A stretch of DNA of 64,000 nt from Chitinophagaceae bacterium (GTDB lineage: Bacteria > Bacteroidota > Bacteroidia > Chitinophagales > Chitinophagaceae), in NCBI GenBank assembly GCA_019638475.1, contig JAHBTR010000002.1, positions 434,001 to 498,000 on the forward strand. Reading direction: 5' to 3'. Positions 52,263-60,715 of the stretch are shown here, piece by piece. Both the position numbers and the translations under genes were made by a program. The notes below the pieces were generated by a model. It was not told where the DNA came from. It saw only the letters and a list, made by a program, of their open reading frames with translations, and did no database searches. Numbering within the stretch: the stretch's first letter is position 1; every line of letters begins with the position of its first letter.

Positions 52263-53327
52263 ATGACAACAGAAACAGATATTAAAATAATTAAAGCACA
52301 AACAAGTAAGTTGAAAAATGTAAATATTGAAAATGTTCCTTTTGGAAAATATTTTACAGACCACATGCTTGAAGCTGATTATGAAAATGGAGAATGGAAA
52401 AATGTAGTAATAAAACCGTACCAATCTTTAACTTTTGACCCATCTATGGCTTCTTTGCATTATGGACAGGCAATTTTTGAAGGAATAAAAGCGTATAAAG
52501 ACCCTAATGGCAATCCATTTATATTTAGACCTATTGATAATTTTAAAAGATTTAATGTTTCTGCCGAAAGAATGCAAATGCCAACAGTACCAGAAGAAAT
52601 CTTTATGGATGGAATGCACAAATTAATTGCTTTAGACAAAGATTGGATTCCTGCTATGCAAGACCACTCTTTATATATTAGACCATTTATGTTTTCTACT
52701 GACCATTTAATTGGTGTTCGTCCATCAGATACCTATAAATTCATGATTATACTAAGCCCTACTGGACCTTATTATAATGTTCCAATGAAAATATATGTAG
52801 AAGAAAAATATACAAGAGCAGCACCTGGGGGAGTAGGCTTTAGCAAAAATGCAGGAAACTATGGAGGTAGTATGTATGCTACTGCTTTAGCAAGAAAACA
52901 TGGTTATGACCAAGTATTATGGACAGATGCTTTTGAACATAAAACTTTACAAGAAGTTGGTACCATGAATGTATTTTTTATTATTGGTAATACTGCTGTT
53001 ACACCTTCTTTAGAAGATGGAACAATATTGGCAGGTGTTACAAGAGATAGTGCTATTACTATATTAAAAGAAATGGGACTAAATATTGAAGAAAGAAAAA
53101 TTACTGTTGATGAATTAATGGAAGCCCATAAATCAGGTAATTTAAAAGAAGTTTTTGGCACAGGTACAGCAGCAACTATTTCTTTAATAAAAGAATTAAA
53201 ATACAAAGACTACACAATGCAATTTAATATAGATGAATGGAAAGTGTCTAAAGAATTAAAAAACAGAATTGACAATATAAGATATGGTAAAGTAGCAGAT
53301 GATTATGGATGGATGTATAAAGTATAA
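52263..53327 (+). CDS. ilvE: branched-chain-amino-acid aminotransferase
   Basis: PLP-dependent class IV aminotransferase of about 354 residues that interconverts leucine, isoleucine and valine with their 2-oxo acids. The N-terminal QSLTFDPSMASLHYGQAIFEGIKAYK, RPIDNFKRFNVSAERMQMP and LYIRPFMFSTD blocks are typical. The cofactor lysine is in GFSKNAGNYGGS. TDAFEHKTLQEVGTMN and FGTGTAATIS follow. The ATG at 52263 (MTTETDIKII) is preferred over 52215, which adds a hydrophobic stretch in front. No ilv or leu genes are adjacent. Confidence 0.93.
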   Translation: MTTETDIKIIKAQTSKLKNVNIENVPFGKYFTDHMLEADYENGEWKNVVIKPYQSLTFDPSMASLHYGQAIFEGIKAYKDPNGNPFIFRPIDNFKRFNVSAERMQMPTVPEEIFMDGMHKLIALDKDWIPAMQDHSLYIRPFMFSTDHLIGVRPSDTYKFMIILSPTGPYYNVPMKIYVEEKYTRAAPGGVGFSKNAGNYGGSMYATALARKHGYDQVLWTDAFEHKTLQEVGTMNVFFIIGNTAVTPSLEDGTILAGVTRDSAITILKEMGLNIEERKITVDELMEAHKSGNLKEVFGTGTAATISLIKELKYKDYTMQFNIDEWKVSKELKNRIDNIRYGKVADDYGWMYKV

Positions 53328-53453
53328 TCTATCAAGAAGTAGTATAACAGTATGCTCATACCTCTATCATCATTTTAAATGTGTAAAACTTAAAGAGGTA
53401 AATTGTCTTTTTTCTTGAATTGTGGGAAAAAAGAGGGAATATTTTTTAATTTC

Positions 53454-53485
53454 TTTTGTTGGTTTAGTAAAAAATCCTACTTTTG
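53454..53485 (+). promoter_or_regulatory. Bacteroidota promoter of rpsL
   Basis: TTTTG (53454-53458) and TACTTTTG (53478-53485) with 19 bases between agree with the phylum -33/-7 consensus almost exactly. The rpsL ATG follows 25 bases later. Confidence 0.75.
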
Positions 53486-53510
53486 CCGTCCTAAAAAATA
53501 AAAGGTTACA

Positions 53511-53891
53511 ATGCCTACAATACAACAATTAGTAAGAAAAGGTCGTGAAATTATCAGAGCTAAAAGCAAATCAAGAGCTTTAGATGCCTGTCCTCAACGT
53601 AGAGGAGTATGTACAAGAGTTTATACCACAACTCCTAAAAAGCCAAATTCAGCATTGCGTAAAGTGGCTAAAGTTCGTTTAACCAACAAAATAGAAGTAA
53701 TTGCTTATATACCTGGAGAAGGACATAATTTGCAAGAACACTCTATAGTTTTAATACGTGGTGGTAGAGTAAAAGACTTACCAGGTGTACGTTACCACAT
53801 AGTTCGTGGTAGCTTAGATACTGCAGGTGTAAAAGATAGAAAACAAAGCCGCAGTAAATACGGTACAAAAAAAGAAAAAGCTAAAAAATAA
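53511..53891 (+). CDS. rpsL: 30S ribosomal protein S12
   Basis: Ribosomal protein S12 of 126 residues, at the decoding centre. It has the wild-type residues at the streptomycin-linked positions: KKPNSALRK and [13 protein letters not shown]. It is the first gene of a two-gene unit with rpsG, driven by a near-consensus promoter. Confidence 0.98.
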   Translation: MPTIQQLVRKGREIIRAKSKSRALDACPQRRGVCTRVYTTTPKKPNSALRKVAKVRLTNKIEVIAYIPGEGHNLQEHSIVLIRGGRVKDLPGVRYHIVRGSLDTAGVKDRKQSRSKYGTKKEKAKK

Positions 53892-53969
53892 TCTTTATTC
53901 ATTTATAATAGGCTGAGTAAAGTTTTAATACTTGAAGATGTTCAGCCAAAAAATTAAAAATTAAATACC

Positions 53970-54437
53970 ATGCGTAAAGCACAAGCCAAAAAATTACCCT
54001 TAGCACCAGACTCTCGTTTTAATGACAAATTAGTAACTCGTTTCATTAATAATGTAATGTGGGATGGAAAAAAAAGCACAGCCATTAAAATATTTTATGA
54101 TGCTATAGATAAAATAAGTAGCATAACAGGCGAAGATGGCTATGAAGTTTGGAAAAAAGCCTTATCTAATGTTACTCCTGCTGTAGAGGTTCGTAGTCGT
54201 AGAATTGGGGGTGCTACTTTTCAAATTCCAACTGAAGTACGTGCAGATAGAAAAATTTCATTGAGTATTAAGTGGTTAGTAAGATATAGTCGTGAAAGAA
54301 ATGGAAAATCTATGGCTGAAAAATTAGCCAATGAAATAATAGCTGCAAGCAAAGGTGAAGGTGCTGCATTTAAAAAGAAAGAAGATGTACACCGTATGGC
54401 AGATGCTAATAAAGCATTCTCTCATTTTAAAGTTTAA
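53970..54437 (+). CDS. rpsG: 30S ribosomal protein S7
   Basis: Ribosomal protein S7 of 155 residues, the assembly initiator of the 30S head. The N-terminal MRKAQAKKLPLAPDSRFNDKLVTRFINNVM and ALSNVTPAVEVRSRRIGGATFQIPTEV blocks are normal. A Rho-independent terminator follows, so fusA, the normal next gene, is not in this operon here. It lies 78 bases after rpsL. Confidence 0.98.
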   Translation: MRKAQAKKLPLAPDSRFNDKLVTRFINNVMWDGKKSTAIKIFYDAIDKISSITGEDGYEVWKKALSNVTPAVEVRSRRIGGATFQIPTEVRADRKISLSIKWLVRYSRERNGKSMAEKLANEIIAASKGEGAAFKKKEDVHRMADANKAFSHFKV

Positions 54438-54747
54438 TAATCTCTTTATATCATAAATTTGAAAACTGCATTAAATTTTAATGCAGTTTTTTGGTTTTAG
54501 ATTAAAAAATAAACTTATTTTTACTAAGGTTTTTGATTATTTTATGTAATTTATAATAAAATTTAATCTGAATTGTATTCATAATTGATATGATGTTTTT
54601 TTGATGATAAAATAAATAAGCAATGTTTTACGTTAATACTTTATATACTTTGAAAATGCGGTATAACAATGATACTTGTATTAAAAAGGTATATAATAAC
54701 TGTAATAGTTGTTTTAAAGAAAAAAAATTAATATCCAAACCTATTTT
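54438..54747. other. gene-free stretch after rpsG
   Basis: Apart from the terminator at 54462-54492 this 310-base AT-rich stretch shows no gene or RNA that I recognise; it leads to the TPR protein gene. Confidence 0.5.
54462..54492 (+). terminator. Rho-independent terminator after rpsG
   Basis: AAAACTGCATTAAA and its complement form a long near-perfect hairpin with a very small loop, followed by T residues. It should end the rpsL-rpsG transcript. Confidence 0.88.
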
Positions 54748-55791
54748 ATGAAAAATCTTTTTATTTTAATTTTCATTATAATATCATGTATTAGTATCAC
54801 TAATGCAACTACTTCAAATTCTTTTAATAATAGTGATAGCACTAAGTATTATCTTACCAAAGCTAAAGAATCTAAAGAAGCAAGAAGAGTTTGGGAGGCT
54901 GAAAAATATTTTAAAAAAGCCTTAGAATTTGATAATGAAAATGAAGAAGTGCGAATTGAATTTGCCAGTTATTATGAAGACCAAAGAAAATATGCCTTAG
55001 CAACTCAGCAATATAGATTTATTATTCAAAAAAATCCAACACATCGTTTAGCATTACCTAAATACATAAGTTTATCATTTCTTCAAAGAAGATGGACAGA
55101 AGTAATACAACATGGAGAATTAGCAATAGCTAATAAAATACCTGTTGAAAATATAAATTTTATGCTTGGAAAAAGTTACTATGAAGAAGAAGATTATGGA
55201 AAAGCAAGAAAATATTTAACTACTCAGTTTTCATTAACACCCAAACACAAAGAAACTGTTATTGCATTAGGAAGAGTATATATTGAAATGAGTATGTATA
55301 ATGATGCAATAGATATGTATAAAATTGCCATAGTAGCAAATCCTGACGATTTTGAATTAATGTATGAAATAGGCTTGCTATATAGTGTGCAAGATAATAA
55401 TAGAGAAGCTGTAAAATACTTTGAACTTGCAGCACAAAAAGGTATTAAACAAGATATTGCCTTTTTACAAAATTTAGGCATGGCATATTTAGCATTTGAT
55501 ATTAAGAAAGGAGTAGAGGTTTTAAATAAAGTATTAGAAAAAAAGCCAGGCGATGTTGAAATACTTACACAAATAGCTCAAGCATATTACAAAGCAGAGC
55601 AATATGGCATTGCACACGATATGTTTTTTCAAATATTTGAAAATGACACAAAGAATACAAGAGCTTTATATATGGCTGGTGTAGCACTAATCAAAAAAGG
55701 AGATAAAAAAAGAGGCTCTCAATTATGTGATAGAGCTATAGCAATGGACCCTCAACTTGCTAAACTAAGAAGCCAAAAATCTGTTTTATAG
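54748..55791 (+). CDS. secreted tetratricopeptide repeat protein
   Basis: Exported protein of 347 residues with a signal peptide (KNLFILIFIIISCISITNA) followed by about eight TPR-like helical pairs, for example AEKYFKKALEFDNENEEVRIEFA, YALATQQYRFIIQKNPTHRLALPKY and YNDAIDMYKIAIVANPDDFELMYEIGLLY. Such proteins act as scaffolds in the periplasm or outer membrane; the partner is unknown. It is a single gene between rpsG and the convergent gldE; the stop codons of the two are 20 bases apart. Confidence 0.85.
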   Translation: MKNLFILIFIIISCISITNATTSNSFNNSDSTKYYLTKAKESKEARRVWEAEKYFKKALEFDNENEEVRIEFASYYEDQRKYALATQQYRFIIQKNPTHRLALPKYISLSFLQRRWTEVIQHGELAIANKIPVENINFMLGKSYYEEEDYGKARKYLTTQFSLTPKHKETVIALGRVYIEMSMYNDAIDMYKIAIVANPDDFELMYEIGLLYSVQDNNREAVKYFELAAQKGIKQDIAFLQNLGMAYLAFDIKKGVEVLNKVLEKKPGDVEILTQIAQAYYKAEQYGIAHDMFFQIFENDTKNTRALYMAGVALIKKGDKKRGSQLCDRAIAMDPQLAKLRSQKSVL

Positions 55792-55811
55792 ATGTGATTG
55801 TGCTTAGTAGG

Positions 55812-57134
55812 CTAAGAACTTTTGATAGTAACTTTTATTTTATTGATACGATTACGTTCTACTTCTATAATAGTAAATTCAAAATTATTATAAGCAATTA
55901 TTTGAGATACATAAGGAATTTCGCCAGCAATTTCTAAAACCAATCCTGCCAGTGAATCACTTTCACCTTTTATAGCATCAAAAGTTTCTAAAGAAATGTG
56001 CATGAATTTGCAGGCATCTTTAATCATCATTTTTCCTTCAAAAATAAAATTGGCTTCATCAATTTTTTTTGCAGTAGAATATTCTTCATCAAACTCATCA
56101 GAAATTTCGCCTATTACTTCTTCTAAAATATCTTCCATTGTTACAATACCACTTGTGCCACCAAACTCATCTACTACAATAGCAAAATGTATTCTTTTAC
56201 CTTGAAATTCTTTTAATAAATCTTCAATCATTTTTTGCTCATGTACAAAAAAAGGTTGTCGCAATAATTGATGCCAATTAAAATCCCCTGCTTGATGAAG
56301 GTGAGGTATTAAGTCTTTGGTATGAATGATACCAGCAATTTCATCTAAACTTTCTTTATACACAGGCAATCTGCTGTAATGCAAGCTATTTATTTGTTGT
56401 AGCATTTCTTCAAAAGAAATATTGTAGTCTAAGCCATGTACATCTAAACGGGTTTTCATTATTTGTTTTACAGATGTATTGCCAAATTTTAGTATGCCTT
56501 TTAAAATATTTTTTTCATTTTCATTACTACTTGTATGTGTTAGGTCAATAGCATAATATAATTCTTCATGTGTATTATTTCCTTTCGTTTTATTAGATAA
56601 TTTTTTTTCAATTATATCACTATACTTTACTAACCATTTACTCAAACCTTTCAAAATATATGCTACAATTTCTATTAACCAACCAACATCTTTTGCAAAA
56701 CGAATATTGTTTTGTGTAGCCATTACTTTAGGCATTACTTCTCCAAACAATACTAATAAGAAAGTTACAATAGCAACTTTTATTAAAAATTCAATCCAAA
56801 TAAGTGAAACATTACTGAAGTTAATAAGATTATCAATTAAAATATTACTGATAATAATGATAGCAATATTAGAAAAAGTATTGGCTATTAATAATGAGCC
56901 TAAAAGCGTTTTGGGCTGTTCTAATAAAGTTACAATACGCTTATAAGCAGGTTGCTGCTTTGTTTTAAGCATATTAATATCTTTATAAGTAAGAGAAAAA
57001 AAAGCAATTTCTGCACCACTCATTATAAAGGAAAAAATTAATAGAAACAGTAGTAGAACAATGAGTACAGAAGTTCCTTGCAGGTTAATTGCTGATGCAA
57101 TAGTATTTATTATAAAAACCGAATGGTAATCCAA
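55812..57134 (-). CDS. gldE: GldE-like CNNM/CorC family membrane protein
   Basis: Membrane protein of 440 residues in the HlyC/CorC (CNNM) family. An N-terminal DUF21 domain of three to four helices starts at about residue 20, two CBS domains occupy about residues 205-330 (RLPVYKESLDEIAGIIHTKDLI, HFAIVVDEFGGTSGIVTMEDILEEVIG) and a CorC_HlyC C-terminal domain follows. In Bacteroidota the gene next to ssb and mutY is usually the gliding-motility gene gldE, and gldD normally follows it. Here ssb and mutY are upstream as expected, but no gldD is present downstream. The gld name rests on this context and the fold. Confidence 0.78.
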   Translation of the reverse strand: MDYHSVFIINTIASAINLQGTSVLIVLLLFLLIFSFIMSGAEIAFFSLTYKDINMLKTKQQPAYKRIVTLLEQPKTLLGSLLIANTFSNIAIIIISNILIDNLINFSNVSLIWIEFLIKVAIVTFLLVLFGEVMPKVMATQNNIRFAKDVGWLIEIVAYILKGLSKWLVKYSDIIEKKLSNKTKGNNTHEELYYAIDLTHTSSNENEKNILKGILKFGNTSVKQIMKTRLDVHGLDYNISFEEMLQQINSLHYSRLPVYKESLDEIAGIIHTKDLIPHLHQAGDFNWHQLLRQPFFVHEQKMIEDLLKEFQGKRIHFAIVVDEFGGTSGIVTMEDILEEVIGEISDEFDEEYSTAKKIDEANFIFEGKMMIKDACKFMHISLETFDAIKGESDSLAGLVLEIAGEIPYVSQIIAYNNFEFTIIEVERNRINKIKVTIKSS

Positions 57135-57215
57135 AATAAATTTTTTAGTAAAACAATATGAAGCAAAATATACAATACTTTGCTTCTGATAACTTACTCA
57201 GTATGCTGCTTATGT

Positions 57216-57644
57216 TTAAAAAGGCAAATTCTCGTCAGTTTCTGGCATAGCTCCAGCATCATTATTACCAGCAAAGCCTTCATCTATATCGCTTCCAGAC
57301 TGACTGCTTTCGTTTCTTTTGTCTAACATAATTAAATTATCGCCTATAATTTCTGTAGCAAATTTTTTATTGCCTTCTTTATCTTCCCAGCTTCTGGTTC
57401 TTAAACGACCTTCTAAATAAACTAAACTTCCTTTGTGCAAATATTTTGCTGCAAGTTCTGCTAAACCACGCCATAGCACTATTGTGTGCCACTCTGTTTG
57501 ACTTATTAATTTACCATTACGGTCTTTATAAGTTTCTGTGGTAGCTAATGGAAATTTTGCTACTCCAATATTTCCTTCTAAGTAATCTACATGTGGGTCT
57601 TTGCCCAAATTTCCAATTAACATTACTTTATTTACGCCTCTCAT
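57216..57644 (-). CDS. ssb: single-stranded DNA-binding protein
   Basis: SSB of 142 residues. The OB-fold begins RGVNKVMLIGNLGKDPHV and contains SQTEWHTIVLWRGLAELAAKYLHKGSLVYLEGRLRTRSWED. The C-terminus ends in the acidic tail DENLPF that recruits repair and replication partners. It lies 82 bases upstream of gldE and downstream of mutY, all on the minus strand. Confidence 0.95.
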   Translation of the reverse strand: MRGVNKVMLIGNLGKDPHVDYLEGNIGVAKFPLATTETYKDRNGKLISQTEWHTIVLWRGLAELAAKYLHKGSLVYLEGRLRTRSWEDKEGNKKFATEIIGDNLIMLDKRNESSQSGSDIDEGFAGNNDAGAMPETDENLPF

Positions 57645-57763
57645 AATTCGTAGTTTTTTTGTAGTAAATTATATTTTGCTTGTCCTAAAATTATTTCTTT
57701 TTACGATATAACCATATTTTTTTTTAAATATTATTGTTTTTGCATAAAATTTATGTGGAAAAA

Positions 57764-58849
57764 CTAAGTATTTACCGCCTTTTTAACCCCCTCATTTTCC
57801 ATAAAATGATTAATAAATTTAGGAAAAGCTAATTGATGTATATTTTTTTCTGCAATCCATTGATAAGTTTTTAAAGTAGTAGGAATAGCAAATAAATCAA
57901 TTTGTATAAACTTTCCACTTATATGTTGATGTGTTAATTGCTGTTCATACTCTTTTGAAATATGAATATTGTGGTACTGTTGAATGTTCAATTCTTTTAA
58001 TACGCTTTCAATCAATTTTTTATTCCATTGTATTTGAGTATCTGTTTCAAAACAATAAAATTCAAACAAGTTTTGCCAAATATCTTTATTCATTCTTTGA
58101 TGAATTAATATTTCATTTTCGCACTTGAAAATAAAATAATACAACCATCGTTTTTTCTTGGTAAGTTTTTTTTCTTTTATGGGTAATTGATTTACTTGTC
58201 CATTTGTATATGCTGTACAATGTGTTTTTATGATACATTGATGGCATTGTGGCAAAAATGGTTTGCATACAGTAGCACCAAAATCCATGATTGCCTGATT
58301 GTACAAAGCAGCATTTTTTTTATCTAAAACAGTATAAGCCAATTTTGTAAATAATTGTTTCCCTTCTGTACTATCTATAGCTGTATCTATTCCAAAATAT
58401 CTTGATAAAACCCTGAACACATTACCATCTACAACTGCATAAGGCTGGTTATAGGCAAATGCTGCAATAGCAGCAGCAGTATATGTTCCAACACCTTTTA
58501 GTTGTAATATATCTTCATAATTTGTAGGAAAAATACCCTTGTATTCTGCTACAATTTTTCTGGCAGTAAACAATAAATTTTTACAACGATTGTAATAACC
58601 CAATCCTTCCCATAATTTAAAAACAGCTTCATCTTTTGCTTTAGCTAATTGATGTATAGTAGGGTAGGTGTGTATAAATTTTTCATAATAAGCAGTACCT
58701 TGTTCTACCCTTGTTTGTTGCAAAATAATTTCGCTTAGCCAAATTTTGTAAGGGTCTTTTTCTCCCTTCCATGGCATAGTTCTTTTATTATGCTTTTTAT
58801 GCCATTGCATTAATGTAGAAGTAAATAATTGTTGGTGTGTATATTTCAT
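57764..58849 (-). CDS. mutY: A/G-specific adenine glycosylase
   Basis: MutY of 361 residues that removes adenine opposite 8-oxoguanine. The helix-hairpin-helix is LKGVGTYTAAAIAAFAY with the catalytic aspartate in AVVDGNVFRVLSRYFG; the catalytic glutamate is in LSEIILQQTRV. The [4Fe-4S] cysteines are spaced C-x6-C-x2-C-x5-C (CKPFLPQCHQCIIKTHC). The C-terminal NUDIX-like domain that reads 8-oxoG follows from about residue 225. It lies upstream of ssb and gldE in the same direction, the normal order in Bacteroidota. Confidence 0.95.
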   Translation of the reverse strand: MKYTHQQLFTSTLMQWHKKHNKRTMPWKGEKDPYKIWLSEIILQQTRVEQGTAYYEKFIHTYPTIHQLAKAKDEAVFKLWEGLGYYNRCKNLLFTARKIVAEYKGIFPTNYEDILQLKGVGTYTAAAIAAFAYNQPYAVVDGNVFRVLSRYFGIDTAIDSTEGKQLFTKLAYTVLDKKNAALYNQAIMDFGATVCKPFLPQCHQCIIKTHCTAYTNGQVNQLPIKEKKLTKKKRWLYYFIFKCENEILIHQRMNKDIWQNLFEFYCFETDTQIQWNKKLIESVLKELNIQQYHNIHISKEYEQQLTHQHISGKFIQIDLFAIPTTLKTYQWIAEKNIHQLAFPKFINHFMENEGVKKAVNT

Positions 58850-58901
58850 ATAATGTACGATATGAAATACATTTTATAAAATGAAAAGCAAATTAGAAAA
58901 A

Positions 58902-60320
58902 TTACCATTCTCTGTGAATATCCCATTTCTCTAATTCTTTGCCAACTGCTGTTAAGAAACTTGCACCAAGGCTGCCATCTACAATTCTATGGTCATAGCT
59001 CATACTTAAATACATCATGTGGCGTATGCCTATGGTATCTCCTTCTGGTGTTTCTACTACTACAGGGCGTTTTTTAATTGCTCCTACAGCCAATATAGCT
59101 ACTTGAGGTTGGTTAATAATAGGTGTACCCATTAGGCTTCCAAATGTACCTACATTGGTCAAAGTAAATGTGCCACCTTGTGTATCATCTGGTTTTAATT
59201 TATTATTTCTTGCGGCATCTGCTAAGTTGTTTACAGTTTTACTCAAACCTACTAAGTTCAACATATCTGCACCTTTTATAACTGGCACAATCAAATTGCC
59301 TGATGGTAATGCAGTAGCCATACCTATATTAAAATCTTTCTTTATAATTATTTTATCTCCGTCTAAAGAAGCATTAATCATAGGGAAACGTTTCATTACC
59401 CTTGTAATACATTCTATAAACATTGGTGTAAAAGTAATTTTTGAACCTACTTGTTTTTCAAATTGTTTTTTCACTCTGTCTCTCCATAAAACCATATTAG
59501 TTACATCTGCTTCTGTAAAGCTGGTTACATGTGGACTTGTATGCTTACTATCAACCATGTGTTTGGCTATTAGTTTACGCATTCTGTCCATTTCTATAAT
59601 TTCTACATTGCCAGAAATGATAGTTGCAGGTTGTTGTTGTGGAGCAGCAGTAATTATTGGTTCTGCTGTTGGTTGAGGAGTTGCAACAGGTTCAGGTGTT
59701 GTAACTGTTTGTGTTGGTGCAGTAGTAGCTACAGGTGCAGCAGCAACTTGTGGTTGAGGAGGTGCTACTTTACCAGCTCTTTTATCTGCTATATATTGTA
59801 AAATATCTTTTTTACTTACTCTTCCGTCAGCACCAGTACCTGCTATATTTTCTAATTCAGAAAGATTAACTCCTTCGCTATTAGCAATATTTAAAACCAA
59901 AGGAGAATAAAATTTATTATTGCTACCACTGGCTCTTGGTATTGTTGTTTCAGTAGCAGGTGGTGTATAAGGCACTTCAACAGTAGCTGTTGGTTGTGCA
60001 GGTTGTGGAGTTTCTTGAATAGGTGCAGGTGCTTGTGTTACAGGTTGTGGAGCAGGTGTTGAAATATTTGCATTTGAGCCACCTGTATCTATACGAGCTA
60101 TAACAGTACCAATAGGAACTACATCATTTACATTAAACAAAATTTCTGTAATAGTACCAGCATGTGTGCTTGGCACTTCACTATCTACTTTATCTGTAGC
60201 AATTTCTAAAACTGTTTCATCTTGCTTTACAGCGTCTCCCACCTTTTTGTTCCAATTTAAAATGGTAGCCTCTATAATACTTTCTCCAAGTTTAGGCATT
60301 ACCAAGTCAACTATTGCCAT
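58902..60320 (-). CDS. 2-oxo acid dehydrogenase E2 component (dihydrolipoyl acyltransferase)
   Basis: E2 acyltransferase of 472 residues. The lipoyl domain (residues 1-75) carries the lipoate lysine in ETVLEIATDKVDSEVPS. A long Ala/Pro/Thr-rich linker and a peripheral subunit-binding domain (YSPLVLNIANSEGVNLSELENIAGTGADGRVSKKDILQY, about residues 137-180) follow. The C-terminal catalytic domain ends with SYDHRIVDG (His and Asp of the active site). The acyl group could be acetyl, branched-chain acyl or succinyl; sequence alone does not decide. It is the gene after mutY on the minus strand. No E1 or E3 gene is beside it. Confidence 0.9.
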   Translation of the reverse strand: MAIVDLVMPKLGESIIEATILNWNKKVGDAVKQDETVLEIATDKVDSEVPSTHAGTITEILFNVNDVVPIGTVIARIDTGGSNANISTPAPQPVTQAPAPIQETPQPAQPTATVEVPYTPPATETTIPRASGSNNKFYSPLVLNIANSEGVNLSELENIAGTGADGRVSKKDILQYIADKRAGKVAPPQPQVAAAPVATTAPTQTVTTPEPVATPQPTAEPIITAAPQQQPATIISGNVEIIEMDRMRKLIAKHMVDSKHTSPHVTSFTEADVTNMVLWRDRVKKQFEKQVGSKITFTPMFIECITRVMKRFPMINASLDGDKIIIKKDFNIGMATALPSGNLIVPVIKGADMLNLVGLSKTVNNLADAARNNKLKPDDTQGGTFTLTNVGTFGSLMGTPIINQPQVAILAVGAIKKRPVVVETPEGDTIGIRHMMYLSMSYDHRIVDGSLGASFLTAVGKELEKWDIHREW

Positions 60321-60715
60321 ACTAAATTTTTTTTATTATGTAACCAACTGATGTAATTCTTTTTTAACACCTGTTGCGTCGCACTCTTGTACTTTCTTAT
60401 CGCTAATCAACAGTGTTAAAACGACTGCAAAATAATGAACAAATACCAAAGAAAGAAAGCTAATTTACAATTATTCAGTATCAATACTTTCAAATGGTTA
60501 TATAGCTTACATCTTACACAAATAAACTTTCGGTATTATTTGTAAAAATAAATTGAATATGTATAAAGTTATTCATGTATTATCCACAAAAAAGCAATAG
60601 AAAATACCAAGCTAAAAAGAAGGGCTTTGTGCGGTTGGTAAAAATGCAAATGTGCTATCAAAAACATTGGATAATTTTATCTGTACAATACCAACAATTA
60701 TTTACCTATGTTGAT
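60321..60715. other. gene-free interval before the E2 gene
   Basis: No gene was recognised in these 395 bases. They carry the second copy of the dispersed 32-nt repeat near one end and otherwise AT-rich DNA. The small open frame at 60575-60796 is weakly supported and overlaps the 3' end of the helicase-like gene. Confidence 0.45.
60366..60397 (+). repeat. 32-nt dispersed repeat, copy 2
   Basis: Exact inverted copy of 29727-29758, with core TTGCGTCGCACTCTTG read on the plus strand. It lies 46 bases before the start of the E2 gene on the other strand and is bordered by AT-rich DNA. Confidence 0.75.

Noticed and set aside
53361-53402. ACCTCT/AGAGGT hairpin between ilvE and rpsL as a terminator
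   Set aside because: Loop of about 28 bases and only a seven-base stem, without a directly adjoining T-run; too weak.
59155-59676. 173-residue antisense frame in the E2 gene
   Set aside because: Antisense to the conserved acyltransferase domain; no independent evidence.
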